A DNA stretch of 64,000 nt from Acetobacteroides hydrogenigenes (GTDB lineage: Bacteria > Bacteroidota > Bacteroidia > Bacteroidales > ZOR0009), in assembly GCF_004340205.1 (NCBI RefSeq), contig NZ_SLWB01000004.1:1-64000 (forward strand), written 5' to 3'. This document shows positions 1 to 7,783 of this stretch, piece by piece. Both the position numbers and the translations under genes were made by a program. Numbering within the stretch: position 1 is the stretch's first letter; the number at the start of each line of letters is the position of its first letter. The notes under the pieces are model-generated. The model saw only the letters and a list, made by a program, of their open reading frames with translations, was not told the origin of the DNA and ran no database searches.

Positions 1-648
1 TTGCTATTCTCACGTCTTCTTTTCTGATTAATGGTCGCAAACTTACCGAATCATGGTAAATTTCACTGGCCATTCCTGTGCTGCAAACATACGAGAACTA
101 TTTATTGAAGAACAAAACCAGAGTATTAAAATGACGGATACCGAACAAACGGAATGGATTGGTAAAAAGAGCCGCAAGGTTATTCCGTAAACACCATGGC
201 GAAGCCATACCAGACAGGCACGAATTCTGTTTGAGCGAGCGGAGCTTGCACAACGACAATCAGCGTAATAGCGATGATTGGCCTAGAATCTATTTTGAAA
301 AGGAAATGTTATCCCCGCGACCGAGCGAGTTAATTCGTGCAGGATTTTTCTTTGTTTCGTTTCTTTTCATCCCTGAAAAGAAATGAAAAATGGAGCTTAC
401 CGCCTTCCAATTACTTAACCTAACGACAATGTCCTAGAAAGGACAAGGGATGGATGAAAAGCATATTCCTTCTATTTGAAAAAACCTTAACCCACCCCTA
501 CCCCTCCTAAGGAGGGGATAAACTGCTATAATTATGCATTTAAGATTTCGAAACAACTCTTAGCGTTACGCCTATGAAGTAAAAGTTGCCGCTATATGAA
601 GATAACCAGCGGAAAACCTTAATGCACTACCTCACACCAGCCCAAAAC
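1..648. other. Intergenic stretch with no convincing gene
   Basis: I see no supported gene here. An open frame at 159-386 would encode 75 residues ending in a phenylalanine-rich tail, but it has no recognisable domain. Its text (gcgaag/gcgagcggagc blocks followed by a run coding FFFVSFLF) resembles dispersed non-coding sequence that produces spurious frames in Bacteroidota genomes; that resemblance is from memory. A short palindrome lies at 501-517. Confidence 0.5.
501..517. repeat. C/G-rich palindrome, cccctcct/aggagggg
   Basis: The sequence is an 8-bp inverted repeat around one base, preceded by the C-rich text cccacccctacc. A closely similar palindrome with 9-bp arms stands at 11476-11496 in another intergenic region, so it is probably a dispersed intergenic element. 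There is no T-run on either side to make it an obvious terminator. Confidence 0.5.
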
Positions 649-675
649 AAAAAGTCGCAGCAAAATTGCCACGAC
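649..675 (-). terminator. Rho-independent terminator of the btuFCD operon
   Basis: Read on the minus strand, this is a 9-bp stem (with two G-T wobbles) around an ATTT loop followed by TTTTTG. It lies about 45 nt after the stop codon of the ATPase gene, where the end of the B12 operon is expected. Confidence 0.65.
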
Positions 676-719
676 TAACGGTAGGTATTTAATCTCAGAA
701 AGTCTCTTTTATAAAGCCG

Positions 720-1757
720 CTACGACGCCTTCAGCAGTTTCAGCAGGTTTTCGATGGAGTTGGCCGTAAACATCTTCACCGAGTTGCGGTAAACCAGGTA
801 CTCACCGGGATACTCCTCGCTCACCTCCACGCGGTATTCGGCATCGGGATCGGCCGATGGCGCAAAGCCGTTTCGTACCAGCGCGTTGGCCACCCACTGC
901 GCCTCCACCCCTACCCCGGATATGTGCACCGACTTGGCAATAGGGTTGTGCACACGAAACGATCCGGTCTCCTTATCGAAAAGTATGCCCTCGCGCTCGA
1001 AGAACGAGTTGAACTCGCCCGAGAGCACCAGATCTTCGGGCACGCCCGACACCAGCTCGCGGTCTTTTGCCAGCAGCCAGAGCCTATCGGCCAGCTGCAG
1101 CGCCAGCTCTAGGTCGTGCGTCGATAGCAGAATGCTCTTCTGCGTCTGCTCCGCAAGGTTAAGCAGCAGCACCATCACCTCAATCTTGCTCGGAAGGTCG
1201 AGAAACGCGGTAGGCTCGTCCAGAATGATGATGGGCGTTTCCTGAGCCAGCGCCTTTGCAATCATCGCCTTTTGGCGCTCGCCATCGCTCAGCTCCGATA
1301 CGTACTTGCCGGCCAAATCAGCAATCCCAACCTGCGCAATTGCCCGCTCAACCACCCTATGATCCTTGGTGCGCAGGATGCCAAAGTATCCGGTGTGCGG
1401 ATAACGGCCCATGCCCACCAGCTCGCGCACGGTCATTCCGCCTATCGACGATCGCTCGGTAAGCACAACGCTTACCAGCTTGGCGTATTCGCCCTGAGAG
1501 TACCCCTTTATGGGCTTACCCCCGATGTAAACATCGCCGGCCAGCCTTGGCTGAAAGCCAACCAGCGTACGGATAAGGGTAGACTTGCCCGCACCGTTGG
1601 GACCCAGCAAGCAGGTAAGCTCGCCCGTCTTCAGCTCCAGGTTAAGGTTCTCGTGCAGGAGCGTAGCCTGGCTTCGGCCAGCGGAGTAGCCAATGCCCAA
1701 CCCTGTTGCCTTAAGGGTTACCTGTTCGGTTTGCGGTTGTTTCCTTGCACTCATCAC
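720..1757 (-). CDS. btuD: Cobalamin ABC transporter ATP-binding protein (BtuD-like)
   Basis: ATPase of a BtuCDF/FecCDE-type importer that powers uptake across the inner membrane. The 345-residue protein shows a Walker A motif GPNGAGKST (residues 52-60), signature LSDGE (157-161) and Walker B ILDEP (about 179-183). After the ATPase core it carries an extra C-terminal segment of about 80 residues (from about 265) that is not needed for the fold and that I cannot assign. The start overlaps the permease stop by 4 nt, so the two are translationally coupled. Sequence alone would not separate a B12 from a heme or siderophore system; the riboswitch upstream of the operon points to B12. A second Met directly follows the first. 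Confidence 0.9.
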   Translation of the reverse strand: MMSARKQPQTEQVTLKATGLGIGYSAGRSQATLLHENLNLELKTGELTCLLGPNGAGKSTLIRTLVGFQPRLAGDVYIGGKPIKGYSQGEYAKLVSVVLTERSSIGGMTVRELVGMGRYPHTGYFGILRTKDHRVVERAIAQVGIADLAGKYVSELSDGERQKAMIAKALAQETPIIILDEPTAFLDLPSKIEVMVLLLNLAEQTQKSILLSTHDLELALQLADRLWLLAKDRELVSGVPEDLVLSGEFNSFFEREGILFDKETGSFRVHNPIAKSVHISGVGVEAQWVANALVRNGFAPSADPDAEYRVEVSEEYPGEYLVYRNSVKMFTANSIENLLKLLKAS

Positions 1758-2803
1758 GAAAAGTATTGTAGCTTACGACGGTTAAAGATCACGTATATCA
1801 CCACCGGCGCACCAAGCATCGAAGTTACGGCATTAATGGGGATAATCCCTCCCTCACCCGGCAGGGTTGTTAGCAGGTTGCACAAAAGAGCAACCACCGA
1901 GCCCAGCAGAATGGTTGCCGGCAGCAGCGTCTTGTGGTTCGATGTCCCGAGCAGCATCCGCGCCACGTGCGGAACGGCCAAACCGATAAAGGATATCGGC
2001 CCACAGAAGGCCGTAACAGCCGCAATCAGCAAACCTGCGGCCAGCAGAATGGAGTATCGCGCCCGCTTTACGTTAACCCCAAGGTTCGAGGCGTAATTTT
2101 CGCCCAGCAGCAGCGCGTTCAGCGGCTTAATCTGCAAAAGGGCAAACGCAATCCCAATAGTCGAAGCAATGGCAAAGGAGGGCATCTCGTTCCACGTTAC
2201 GTTCGAGAAATCGCCCAGCCCCCAAAGCACGAAGATTTGGATGTTCTCCTTCGAGGCGTAAAAGTTAAGCACCGATATGATGGACGATGCCATGAAGCCA
2301 ATCATGATACCCACGATAAGCAGCATGGCCGTATTCTTTATTTTTCCCGATAGCGATAGGATGATCAGCAGTACGGCCAGAGCGCCAACGAATGCCGCTA
2401 GGATGTTGGCGGTGTAGCCCATAATGGTGCCTACCACCATCGACCCGTTGAGCGATAGCACCATGATGGCAACGCCCAAATTCGCACCCGTACTAATTCC
2501 GAGGATCGAAGGATCGGCAAGCGGATTGCGAAAGAGCGTTTGCATCATCAGCCCGCAGGCCGCAAGGGCAGCGCCAGCCAGCATGGCCGTAATCGACTGG
2601 GGCATGCGTGACATCCAAATAATGTTATTCCACGCAACGTTCGACGTGTCGGCCCCGGAAAGTATCTCGAACACCTTTCCCACAGGAATGGACACCGTTC
2701 CCCAAGCAATATTCATCAGCATCAGAAGTGGGATCAGCGCCCCTACTCCTGCCATAATGCGCACGCTTTGGCTCCGCTTACGTCTCGCTGCAGCGATGCT
2801 CAT
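1754..2803 (-). CDS. btuC: Cobalamin ABC transporter permease (BtuC/FecCD family)
   Basis: Inner-membrane permease of the FecCD family, 349 residues, normal family length, with about ten hydrophobic segments. Family-typical stretches include the GAALAACGLMMQTLFRNPLA region near residue 80 and GPISFIGLAVPH near residue 270. It overlaps the substrate-binding protein gene upstream by 4 nt and the ATPase gene downstream by 4 nt, giving a tight F-C-D operon. Substrate is inferred as cobalamin or a precursor from the upstream riboswitch. Confidence 0.9.
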   Translation of the reverse strand: MSIAAARRKRSQSVRIMAGVGALIPLLMLMNIAWGTVSIPVGKVFEILSGADTSNVAWNNIIWMSRMPQSITAMLAGAALAACGLMMQTLFRNPLADPSILGISTGANLGVAIMVLSLNGSMVVGTIMGYTANILAAFVGALAVLLIILSLSGKIKNTAMLLIVGIMIGFMASSIISVLNFYASKENIQIFVLWGLGDFSNVTWNEMPSFAIASTIGIAFALLQIKPLNALLLGENYASNLGVNVKRARYSILLAAGLLIAAVTAFCGPISFIGLAVPHVARMLLGTSNHKTLLPATILLGSVVALLCNLLTTLPGEGGIIPINAVTSMLGAPVVIYVIFNRRKLQYFS

Positions 2804-3954
2804 CGGGCCAGCATTTTAAAGTATTTGGGAATATAGCCGGGCAGCAGCTCCGGATGGAAGATGCTCACCATATCGCTAAGGATGACATCCGGCTCAAGGT
2901 AGCCGTCCTCGTAGTAGGGCACTCTTCCCGTATCGCAGCTAACGATGGAGCCCTCCTTAAACGCCTTGAAGCTGCTGTACAGCCCGAACTCCTTTTCGAG
3001 ATGGGCGTAGGTGTACACGTATGGGGTGTTGGTTTTTATGATCCAGTAGTCGGCATTCGATGCTTTTGCCAGCACCGACTCAAAGCTTAGCGGTAGCGAA
3101 CCCGTGCTCTTATCATCCTTCCAGATGTAGTCGGCTCCGGCATCCTCTAGGAAGCGAGCCATGTAGCTGCGGCCTCCAGGGGTGTACCACACCTGTCCGA
3201 ACTTCTTTTCGGTGAATACCGTAGGCCGATGCGACTTGGAAGCCCTTGCAATTTTTGCAACGCGGCAGTATCGGGCATCAACGCTATCGAACATTTTGTT
3301 GGCAAGCGCCTCCTTTTTAAAGAATAGCGCGATGAACTTAATCCATTCCGCACGCGCCAGCGGCGTATTCTCCAGGTACGAGCAGTCGTACACCAGCGGT
3401 ACGCCCGTTTGCTCTATCTTATTTAGCGATCCCCCCGAAATTGGCGAGACAACCAGTATCTCCGGGTTCGCTTCGATGATGCGCTCCACGTTGGCCTGCG
3501 CCACCTCGCCCAGATCCACCACCTTGCCCTGCTTAAGCCCCGCCTGCACAAGGCCATCCTTTACGTATTGGGGTTCGGCCACTCCGGTTACGGTCTGGTT
3601 CACTCCTAGGCGGGCCATCTCGTTCACCGTTAAACCGTAAAAGCAGGCCGATTTCTCGACAGGAACCTTCACCACAATGCCTTGGGGCAATCCCGTAGGG
3701 GTAGGTTTAGTACGATCGATCAGGATGTAGCGCTTAAGCAGCTTGGTCGAGTCGAACGGATCGCGAACGTCAACCGTAGCGTAGCTGCCGTGGTAGCCAA
3801 TGCTAAATCCGCGAAGGTACTTAAGGGTTATTTTCTCCGAAAAGTAGGACGAACCGGAGTTCGATGATTCGCCGTTGCCGTTTTTTTTGGAAGAGCAAGC
3901 GCTAAACAGCAGTAAAACCAGTGCAGTTGCCAGTAAGGCTCTAAAACGTGTCAT
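2800..3954 (-). CDS. btuF: Cobalamin ABC transporter substrate-binding lipoprotein (BtuF-like)
   Basis: Periplasmic binding protein that delivers the ligand to BtuC. The 384-residue product begins with a lipoprotein signal (hydrophobic stretch then FSAC, Cys20). It contains the class III binding-protein pattern of two lobes, with a central NPEILVVSPISGG segment and a FTEKKFGQVWYTPGG segment. It is the first gene after the cobalamin riboswitch and overlaps btuC by 4 nt. No TonB-dependent BtuB receptor is in the operon, so the outer-membrane partner must be elsewhere. Confidence 0.87.
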   Translation of the reverse strand: MTRFRALLATALVLLLFSACSSKKNGNGESSNSGSSYFSEKITLKYLRGFSIGYHGSYATVDVRDPFDSTKLLKRYILIDRTKPTPTGLPQGIVVKVPVEKSACFYGLTVNEMARLGVNQTVTGVAEPQYVKDGLVQAGLKQGKVVDLGEVAQANVERIIEANPEILVVSPISGGSLNKIEQTGVPLVYDCSYLENTPLARAEWIKFIALFFKKEALANKMFDSVDARYCRVAKIARASKSHRPTVFTEKKFGQVWYTPGGRSYMARFLEDAGADYIWKDDKSTGSLPLSFESVLAKASNADYWIIKTNTPYVYTYAHLEKEFGLYSSFKAFKEGSIVSCDTGRVPYYEDGYLEPDVILSDMVSIFHPELLPGYIPKYFKMLAR

Positions 3955-3989
3955 TCTTTAAACTTTTATTCCCGAAAGTTGATGTTTAC

Positions 3990-4175
3990 CCATGATCGTG
4001 GCAGGTCTTCTGGCTCGTCCCCCCTTTAAAACCTTCCCATCATCAGCTGACAGTGGTAAACCATTAAAGGCCGCTACTAGGACATACAGCTGCGGGTACA
4101 GCTCCGGATTTTAACCGGATTCCCTTTAATCTTACGCGGTTCGTAAGATCGCCGAATCGGCCACAAAGGTAGCCT
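3990..4175 (-). promoter_or_regulatory. Cobalamin (B12) riboswitch
   Basis: On the minus strand the leader of btuF contains the conserved B12 box AGCCAGAAGACCTGCC (4015-4000) and, further upstream, the family core with the ATCCGGTTAAAATCCGG element and the GCTGTACCCGCAGCTGTA block (about 4125-4083). The order and spacing match the cobalamin riboswitch, which lowers expression of the downstream genes when the vitamin is bound. The 5' boundary is approximate. Confidence 0.95.
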
Positions 4176-4198
4176 TTTTCCGACAAATATCTAAAAAT

Positions 4199-4224
4199 GA
4201 AGGGCGACATGTTTGCCGCCCTTC
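4199..4224 (-). terminator. Terminator after ilvE
   Basis: Minus-strand hairpin GAAGGGCG...CGCCCTTC followed by ATTTTTAG, 24 nt after the ilvE stop and just before the riboswitch. It separates ilvE from the B12 operon. Confidence 0.7.
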
Positions 4225-4247
4225 TATGCTTATTTTTGTTTTCTTGA

Positions 4248-5267
4248 TTACTCAACAATGGTAACCCAGCCGTGAGGATCAGGAATATCGCCATACTGAA
4301 TCGCCACCAGGGTTTCGTACAGCTTAGTCGATACTGGTCCTGGACGTCCGTCTTTGCAGAACTTGTAAACCTTACCGGTTTCCAGATCGGCAATCTCGCC
4401 AATTGGAGATATAACGGCAGCCGTTCCGCAAGCGCCAACCTCTTCAAAGGTGTCTAGTTCCTCTACCGGAATAGGACGGCGGATAGCCTTAATTCCAAGA
4501 TCTTCGGCCAACGTTAGCAAGCTCATGTTGGTTATCGATGGAAGAATACTTGTGCTCTCGGGGGTTATATAGCAGTTATCCTTAATGCCAAAGAAGTTAG
4601 CGGCACCAATCTCATCGATGTACTTCTTCTCCTTTGCATCGAGGTACATTGGCGAGCTATAGCCCTTATGGTGGGTTTCTACAACACCACGGAGGCTAGC
4701 AGCATAGTTACCACCAACCTTTAAGGTTCCGGTACCTAGCGGTGCAGCACGATCGCTATCCTTAACAATAGCAATCTTAACAGGGTTAAAGCCTTCCTTG
4801 AAGTAAGGACCGACAGGCGTTGCAAATACGATAAAGGTGTACTCGCTTGCAGGTTTAACGCCCACCTCTGCGCCTGTACCAAATAGAACTGGGCGCAGGT
4901 ATAGTGATGCACCTGTACCATATGGCGGTACGAAGCGCTCGTTAAGCTTCACAACCTTAAGGATTGCCTCTTCAAAAAGCTTTTCAGGAACTGGAGCCAT
5001 CAGAATGCCTTCAGCCGACCGATGTAAACGCTTCGCATTCTCGATCCAACGGAAAAGACGGATCTTGCCATCTTTGCCTCTATAAGCCTTTAAGCCTTCA
5101 AATGCCTCTTGTCCATAATGAAGTCCTGTTGCGGCAATATGAATTGGGAGATATTCCGAATCAGACACCTCTAATTCTCCCCATTTCCCATCTTTAAATG
5201 TACAACGGATGTTGTAGTCGGTTTTGATGTAACCGAAAGGCAACTTACCCCAATCTAAATTTTCCAT
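4248..5267 (-). CDS. ilvE: Branched-chain amino acid aminotransferase
   Basis: PLP enzyme of fold type IV that transaminates the 2-keto acids of Leu, Ile and Val with glutamate in the cytoplasm. The 339-residue length fits the type II BCAT group (similar to eukaryotic BCAT). The PLP-binding lysine is Lys183 in GTLKVGGNYAAS. EAFEGLKAYRG near residue 55 and the YIDEIGAANFF stretch are family motifs. It stands alone between terminators. A TACTTTTG box (minus strand, 5298-5291) about 25 nt before the start fits a Bacteroidota -7 element. Confidence 0.95.
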   Translation of the reverse strand: MENLDWGKLPFGYIKTDYNIRCTFKDGKWGELEVSDSEYLPIHIAATGLHYGQEAFEGLKAYRGKDGKIRLFRWIENAKRLHRSAEGILMAPVPEKLFEEAILKVVKLNERFVPPYGTGASLYLRPVLFGTGAEVGVKPASEYTFIVFATPVGPYFKEGFNPVKIAIVKDSDRAAPLGTGTLKVGGNYAASLRGVVETHHKGYSSPMYLDAKEKKYIDEIGAANFFGIKDNCYITPESTSILPSITNMSLLTLAEDLGIKAIRRPIPVEELDTFEEVGACGTAAVISPIGEIADLETGKVYKFCKDGRPGPVSTKLYETLVAIQYGDIPDPHGWVTIVE

Positions 5268-5529
5268 ATGATTGCGTTTTCTGATGCCACCAAAAGTAAT
5301 AGTTTTTCGTTTAGCAAAAACAGATTTAACAAATTTATCACTACGAAATCTATTCTACATTACAATTTGCAACAATAAACCAAAATCAAGCTACAATATA
5401 ACAAAAAGTAATGTTCTTATCGTCGCAGATTAAACCACATGGCCCAAATTCACTTCCGCGATTTAACACTTAAAATTTAGAAATTCCAGAACTAGGTTGA
5501 ATTCTCATTACAATTTCTAAAATAAAAAA

Positions 5530-5550
5530 GGAGAGATGAAAAATCTCTCC
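5530..5550 (-). terminator. Terminator after the phosphofructokinase gene
   Basis: Minus-strand hairpin GGAGAGAT...ATCTCTCC followed by a run of six T, directly after the stop codon of the 6-phosphofructokinase gene. Confidence 0.8.
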
Positions 5551-5563
5551 TCTCTTTAACGGC

Positions 5564-6772
5564 CTAGTAGTCGCTTGTCATAATAAGCTGTGGCTTATCG
5601 TTGAAATTCTCGTACCGTGGTCGATACCGTTCCTTATCGTAGAACTTTTCGATATCAACCTTCTTTTTGTAGCTAGTTACAACTTCGATAGGTACATTGT
5701 CGTACCTCCCATTGCGTAAGCTCACCAACCTACCAAAAGTTCCTTTAAGAATAAGATCGAGCGCAAGGTTTCCAAAAGCCATAGGCACAATGCTATCAAG
5801 CGCATCAGGCGCCCCAGACCGAACCATATAGCCCAATCGCTGGTTGATAACATCAATCTTTCTACCATTATTGTATTTTGCCGATATATTTCGCATCTGT
5901 TCCGAAACGATATCACCAATTCCACCGAGTTTCTTGTGCCCATAGGCATCGGCCTCTTCACCCTTAAAGATCATATCTCCGTTTTTAAACATAGCCCCTT
6001 CTGAAACCAAAAGAACGGAATACTTACTTGGATTGTTAGCTCTATCTTGAACCATCAGTTCGGTAAGATGCTCGATGTCGAACTTATGCTCAGGGATAAC
6101 GCATCGATCGGCAGCGCCTGCCATGGTAGGCAGTAAGGCAGAGAATCCAGCATAACGCCCAAAAACTTCTATGACCAAAAAGCGCTCGTGCGAGCCAGCC
6201 GAAGTTCGCAACTCGTGCGCAAGCTCAATTGTACGCGAGATGCAGGTGCCAAAACCAATGCAGTAATCGGTTCCAGGAACATCATTATCCATTGTTTTAG
6301 GGATGGCTACTACAGGCACGCCCTTACTATGCAGGTGCACCCCGTAGCTAAGCGTATCATCGCCTCCTATCGGAATGAGGTAATCTAGTCCTAGATAGTC
6401 GATATTCAACATCACCTCACTGGTCATGTCGTTGATGTCAAGGGTGTACTTATCCTTGTAGAGATCAGGAACTCTATCCAACTTTACCATGTCAGGACGA
6501 GTACGCGAAGAATGCAGGAATGTACCTCCAGTTCTTCCCAACCTATTCACCATCTGTTCGGTAAGAACAACTGCATCCTCCTGCTCTTCAAGTTTTTTAG
6601 AGCGATCGATGGTTATCATACCCTCCCATCCTTTACGGATTCCAATCACCTTGTAACCTTCACGAATAGCGCGGAACGTTACCGCCCTGATAGCTGGATT
6701 TAAACCGGGCACATCGCCTCCTCCTGTAAGGACGCCAATCACCCCTTTGTAGTTCGATTTAGTATTTGCCAT
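5564..6772 (-). CDS. 6-phosphofructokinase, probably pyrophosphate-dependent
   Basis: Converts fructose 6-phosphate to the 1,6-bisphosphate (reversibly if PPi-linked). The 402-residue protein has the PFK fold motifs LTGGGDVPGLN (N-terminus) and RYAGF near residue 210. Two positions decide the phosphoryl donor in this family. The phosphate loop reads GGDD (136-139) where ATP enzymes have GGDGS, and the catalytic motif reads PKTMDND (158-164) with Lys159 where ATP enzymes have Gly. Both are the PPi-type residues by established family knowledge. Donor use is therefore inferred, not shown. It is a single-gene unit with its own terminator. Confidence 0.88.
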   Translation of the reverse strand: MANTKSNYKGVIGVLTGGGDVPGLNPAIRAVTFRAIREGYKVIGIRKGWEGMITIDRSKKLEEQEDAVVLTEQMVNRLGRTGGTFLHSSRTRPDMVKLDRVPDLYKDKYTLDINDMTSEVMLNIDYLGLDYLIPIGGDDTLSYGVHLHSKGVPVVAIPKTMDNDVPGTDYCIGFGTCISRTIELAHELRTSAGSHERFLVIEVFGRYAGFSALLPTMAGAADRCVIPEHKFDIEHLTELMVQDRANNPSKYSVLLVSEGAMFKNGDMIFKGEEADAYGHKKLGGIGDIVSEQMRNISAKYNNGRKIDVINQRLGYMVRSGAPDALDSIVPMAFGNLALDLILKGTFGRLVSLRNGRYDNVPIEVVTSYKKKVDIEKFYDKERYRPRYENFNDKPQLIMTSDY

Positions 6773-6902
6773 GTAATTTCGGGAAATTAGTTTGCCCTTA
6801 AATTAGCTTAAAACAAGAAAAAATCAAACGATTTTATACAAAAAGATTTGGAGTGATTTGCAAGAACTAAAAGCCAAATCCTAAAATAAGGCTTAGCGCT
6901 AG

Positions 6903-6959
6903 CTAGGAGGAGAGGCAAATTCTTGCACTGTAAAGAATGTAAACCCAAAAAGTTTCCAT
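6903..6959 (-). pseudogene. 5' remnant of a second GIY-YIG nuclease gene
   Basis: From an ATG at 6959 the minus strand encodes METFWVYILYSAR, almost identical to the first 13 residues of the GIY-YIG pseudogene at 7057-7335 (MEAFWVYILYSAK). After that the similarity ends and a stop follows five codons later. The remnant lies at the same distance from the tRNA-type terminator as the longer copy, so it is the truncated end of a tandem duplication. Confidence 0.75.
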
Positions 6960-7051
6960 ACCAATTTAGGTAAATGCAAAAAGGGAACTACCGCTAAGTA
7001 ATTCCCCTCTTTATCTTCGTGGGAGCAACAGGATTCGAACCTGTGACCCTC
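6923..7051. repeat. Direct repeat copy A at the tRNA-Val locus
   Basis: This 129-nt segment matches 7299-7427 with a constant offset of 376 nt. The 76 nt at 6976-7051 are identical to 7352-7427. The repeat covers the first codons of a GIY-YIG gene, the tRNA terminator, and the T arm and acceptor end of tRNA-Val. Confidence 0.9.
6978..7006 (-). terminator. Terminator behind the tRNA 3' half (copy A)
   Basis: Minus-strand hairpin GGGAATTAC/GTAGTTCCC (9 bp, one wobble) followed by TTTTT. It is identical to the terminator after the intact tRNA-Val array at 7354-7382. Confidence 0.75.
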
Positions 7052-7075
7052 CCGCCTTAAGCGGGATGCCCTGCT
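7020..7075 (-). pseudogene. tRNA-Val 3' half, chimeric tRNA fragment
   Basis: On the minus strand the variable loop, T arm, acceptor 3' strand and discriminator A match the intact tRNA-Val copies exactly. The anticodon arm instead has stem TCCCG/CGGGA with loop CTTAAGG (a TAA triplet at the anticodon position). The D arm is only partly alignable and the acceptor 5' strand is missing, so it cannot fold as a tRNA. It also forms the 3' end of the GIY-YIG pseudogene frame. Confidence 0.8.
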
Positions 7076-7335
7076 TCCTGCTGGGCCCCATCAACGATTA
7101 AGCTTTCTATGCGCTTGCGGCTTTTCCATCCTTTCAGCTCCATCTCCCGACTATAGGCTTCCGAACGAGAGGAATACGCCTCGCTATACTTCAAAGCCCA
7201 AGGAGAACCTTGGCGGGAGTAGGTCGTCTAGCCCCGTTCATGCTCTGCTAGCCGACGGGCTAGATTGTTGGTACTACCAATGTAGTATCGATCCAGTTTG
7301 GCACTGTATAGGATGTAAACCCAGAATGCTTCCAT
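7057..7335 (-). pseudogene. GIY-YIG nuclease gene, interrupted, fused into a tRNA 3' half
   Basis: From ATG 7335 the frame encodes MEAFWVYILYSAKLDRYYIG followed by STNNLARRLAEHERG, a clear GIY-YIG domain start (YIL...YIG, then the helix R-R-L-EH). An in-frame TAG at 7230-7228 (codon 36) interrupts it. The remainder continues in the same frame with TTYSRQGSPWALKYSE and ends at a TAA (7059-7057) inside the tRNA-like segment. Beyond that stop the frame would read GRVTGSNPVAPT, the translation of the tRNA-Val T arm and acceptor. The intact gene was thus about 92 codons or slightly longer with a tRNA-derived C-terminus. It is small, of the UPF0213/YhbQ-like group. Confidence 0.85.
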
Positions 7336-7427
7336 ACAAAATGGTGTAAACGCAAAAAGGGAACTACCGCTAAGTAATTCCCCTCTTTATCTTCGTGGGA
7401 GCAACAGGATTCGAACCTGTGACCCTC
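7299..7427. repeat. Direct repeat copy B at the tRNA-Val locus
   Basis: Partner of 6923-7051. It starts inside the GIY-YIG gene near codon 12, passes its start codon and the terminator, and ends in the variable loop of the first intact tRNA-Val gene. Confidence 0.9.
7354..7382 (-). terminator. Terminator of the tRNA-Val operon
   Basis: Minus-strand 9-bp hairpin with one wobble followed by TTTTT, 13 nt after the last tRNA-Val gene. Confidence 0.8.
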
Positions 7428-7470
7428 TGCTTGTAAGGCAGATGCTCTGAACCAGCTGAGCTATGCTCCC
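7396..7470 (-). tRNA. tRNA-Val (TAC), copy 3 of 3 in transcription order
   Basis: The 75-nt minus-strand sequence folds as a cloverleaf with acceptor GGGAGCA/TGCTCCC, discriminator A, anticodon loop CTTACAA (anticodon TAC) and T arm ACAGG-TTCGAAT-CCTGT. CCA is not encoded. It is the last of three identical tandem copies and is followed by a terminator. Confidence 0.97.
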
Positions 7471-7493
7471 AAAGTATGTTTTTTTTCGAAAAG

Positions 7494-7568
7494 TGGGAGC
7501 AACAGGATTCGAACCTGTGACCCTCTGCTTGTAAGGCAGATGCTCTGAACCAGCTGAGCTATGCTCCC
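7494..7568 (-). tRNA. tRNA-Val (TAC), copy 2 of 3
   Basis: Identical in sequence to its two neighbours: acceptor GGGAGCA/TGCTCCC, anticodon TAC, discriminator A, no encoded CCA. The spacer to the next copy is 23 nt. Confidence 0.97.
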
Positions 7569-7591
7569 GAGTATGCTATTTTTGAAAGAAG

Positions 7592-7666
7592 TGGGAGCAA
7601 CAGGATTCGAACCTGTGACCCTCTGCTTGTAAGGCAGATGCTCTGAACCAGCTGAGCTATGCTCCC
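7592..7666 (-). tRNA. tRNA-Val (TAC), copy 1 of 3
   Basis: First of three identical tandem tRNA-Val genes in transcription order, with anticodon TAC and a complete cloverleaf. The array is transcribed toward the GIY-YIG pseudogene. Confidence 0.97.
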
Positions 7667-7783
7667 TTTCAAAAATCTTTTACAAAGATCGCTGCGATTG
7701 TTTCCAAAAGCGATGCAAAGGTACAGCAAAATTTTAATTCTGCAAGAGCCCGCTAAAAATATTTGCTTTTGAACGTAGACCTT

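Noticed and set aside
159-386. 75-residue open frame at the window start
   Set aside because: No domain, no promoter, low-complexity Phe-rich end; it resembles dispersed non-coding sequence.
1272-2096. 274-codon open frame on the plus strand
   Set aside because: It lies antisense to btuD and btuC, whose protein motifs are unmistakable; GC-rich codon use creates the shadow frame.
4000-4175. Small coding frame in the B12 leader
   Set aside because: The sequence matches the cobalamin riboswitch core and B12 box; the frames across it are not conserved coding sequence.
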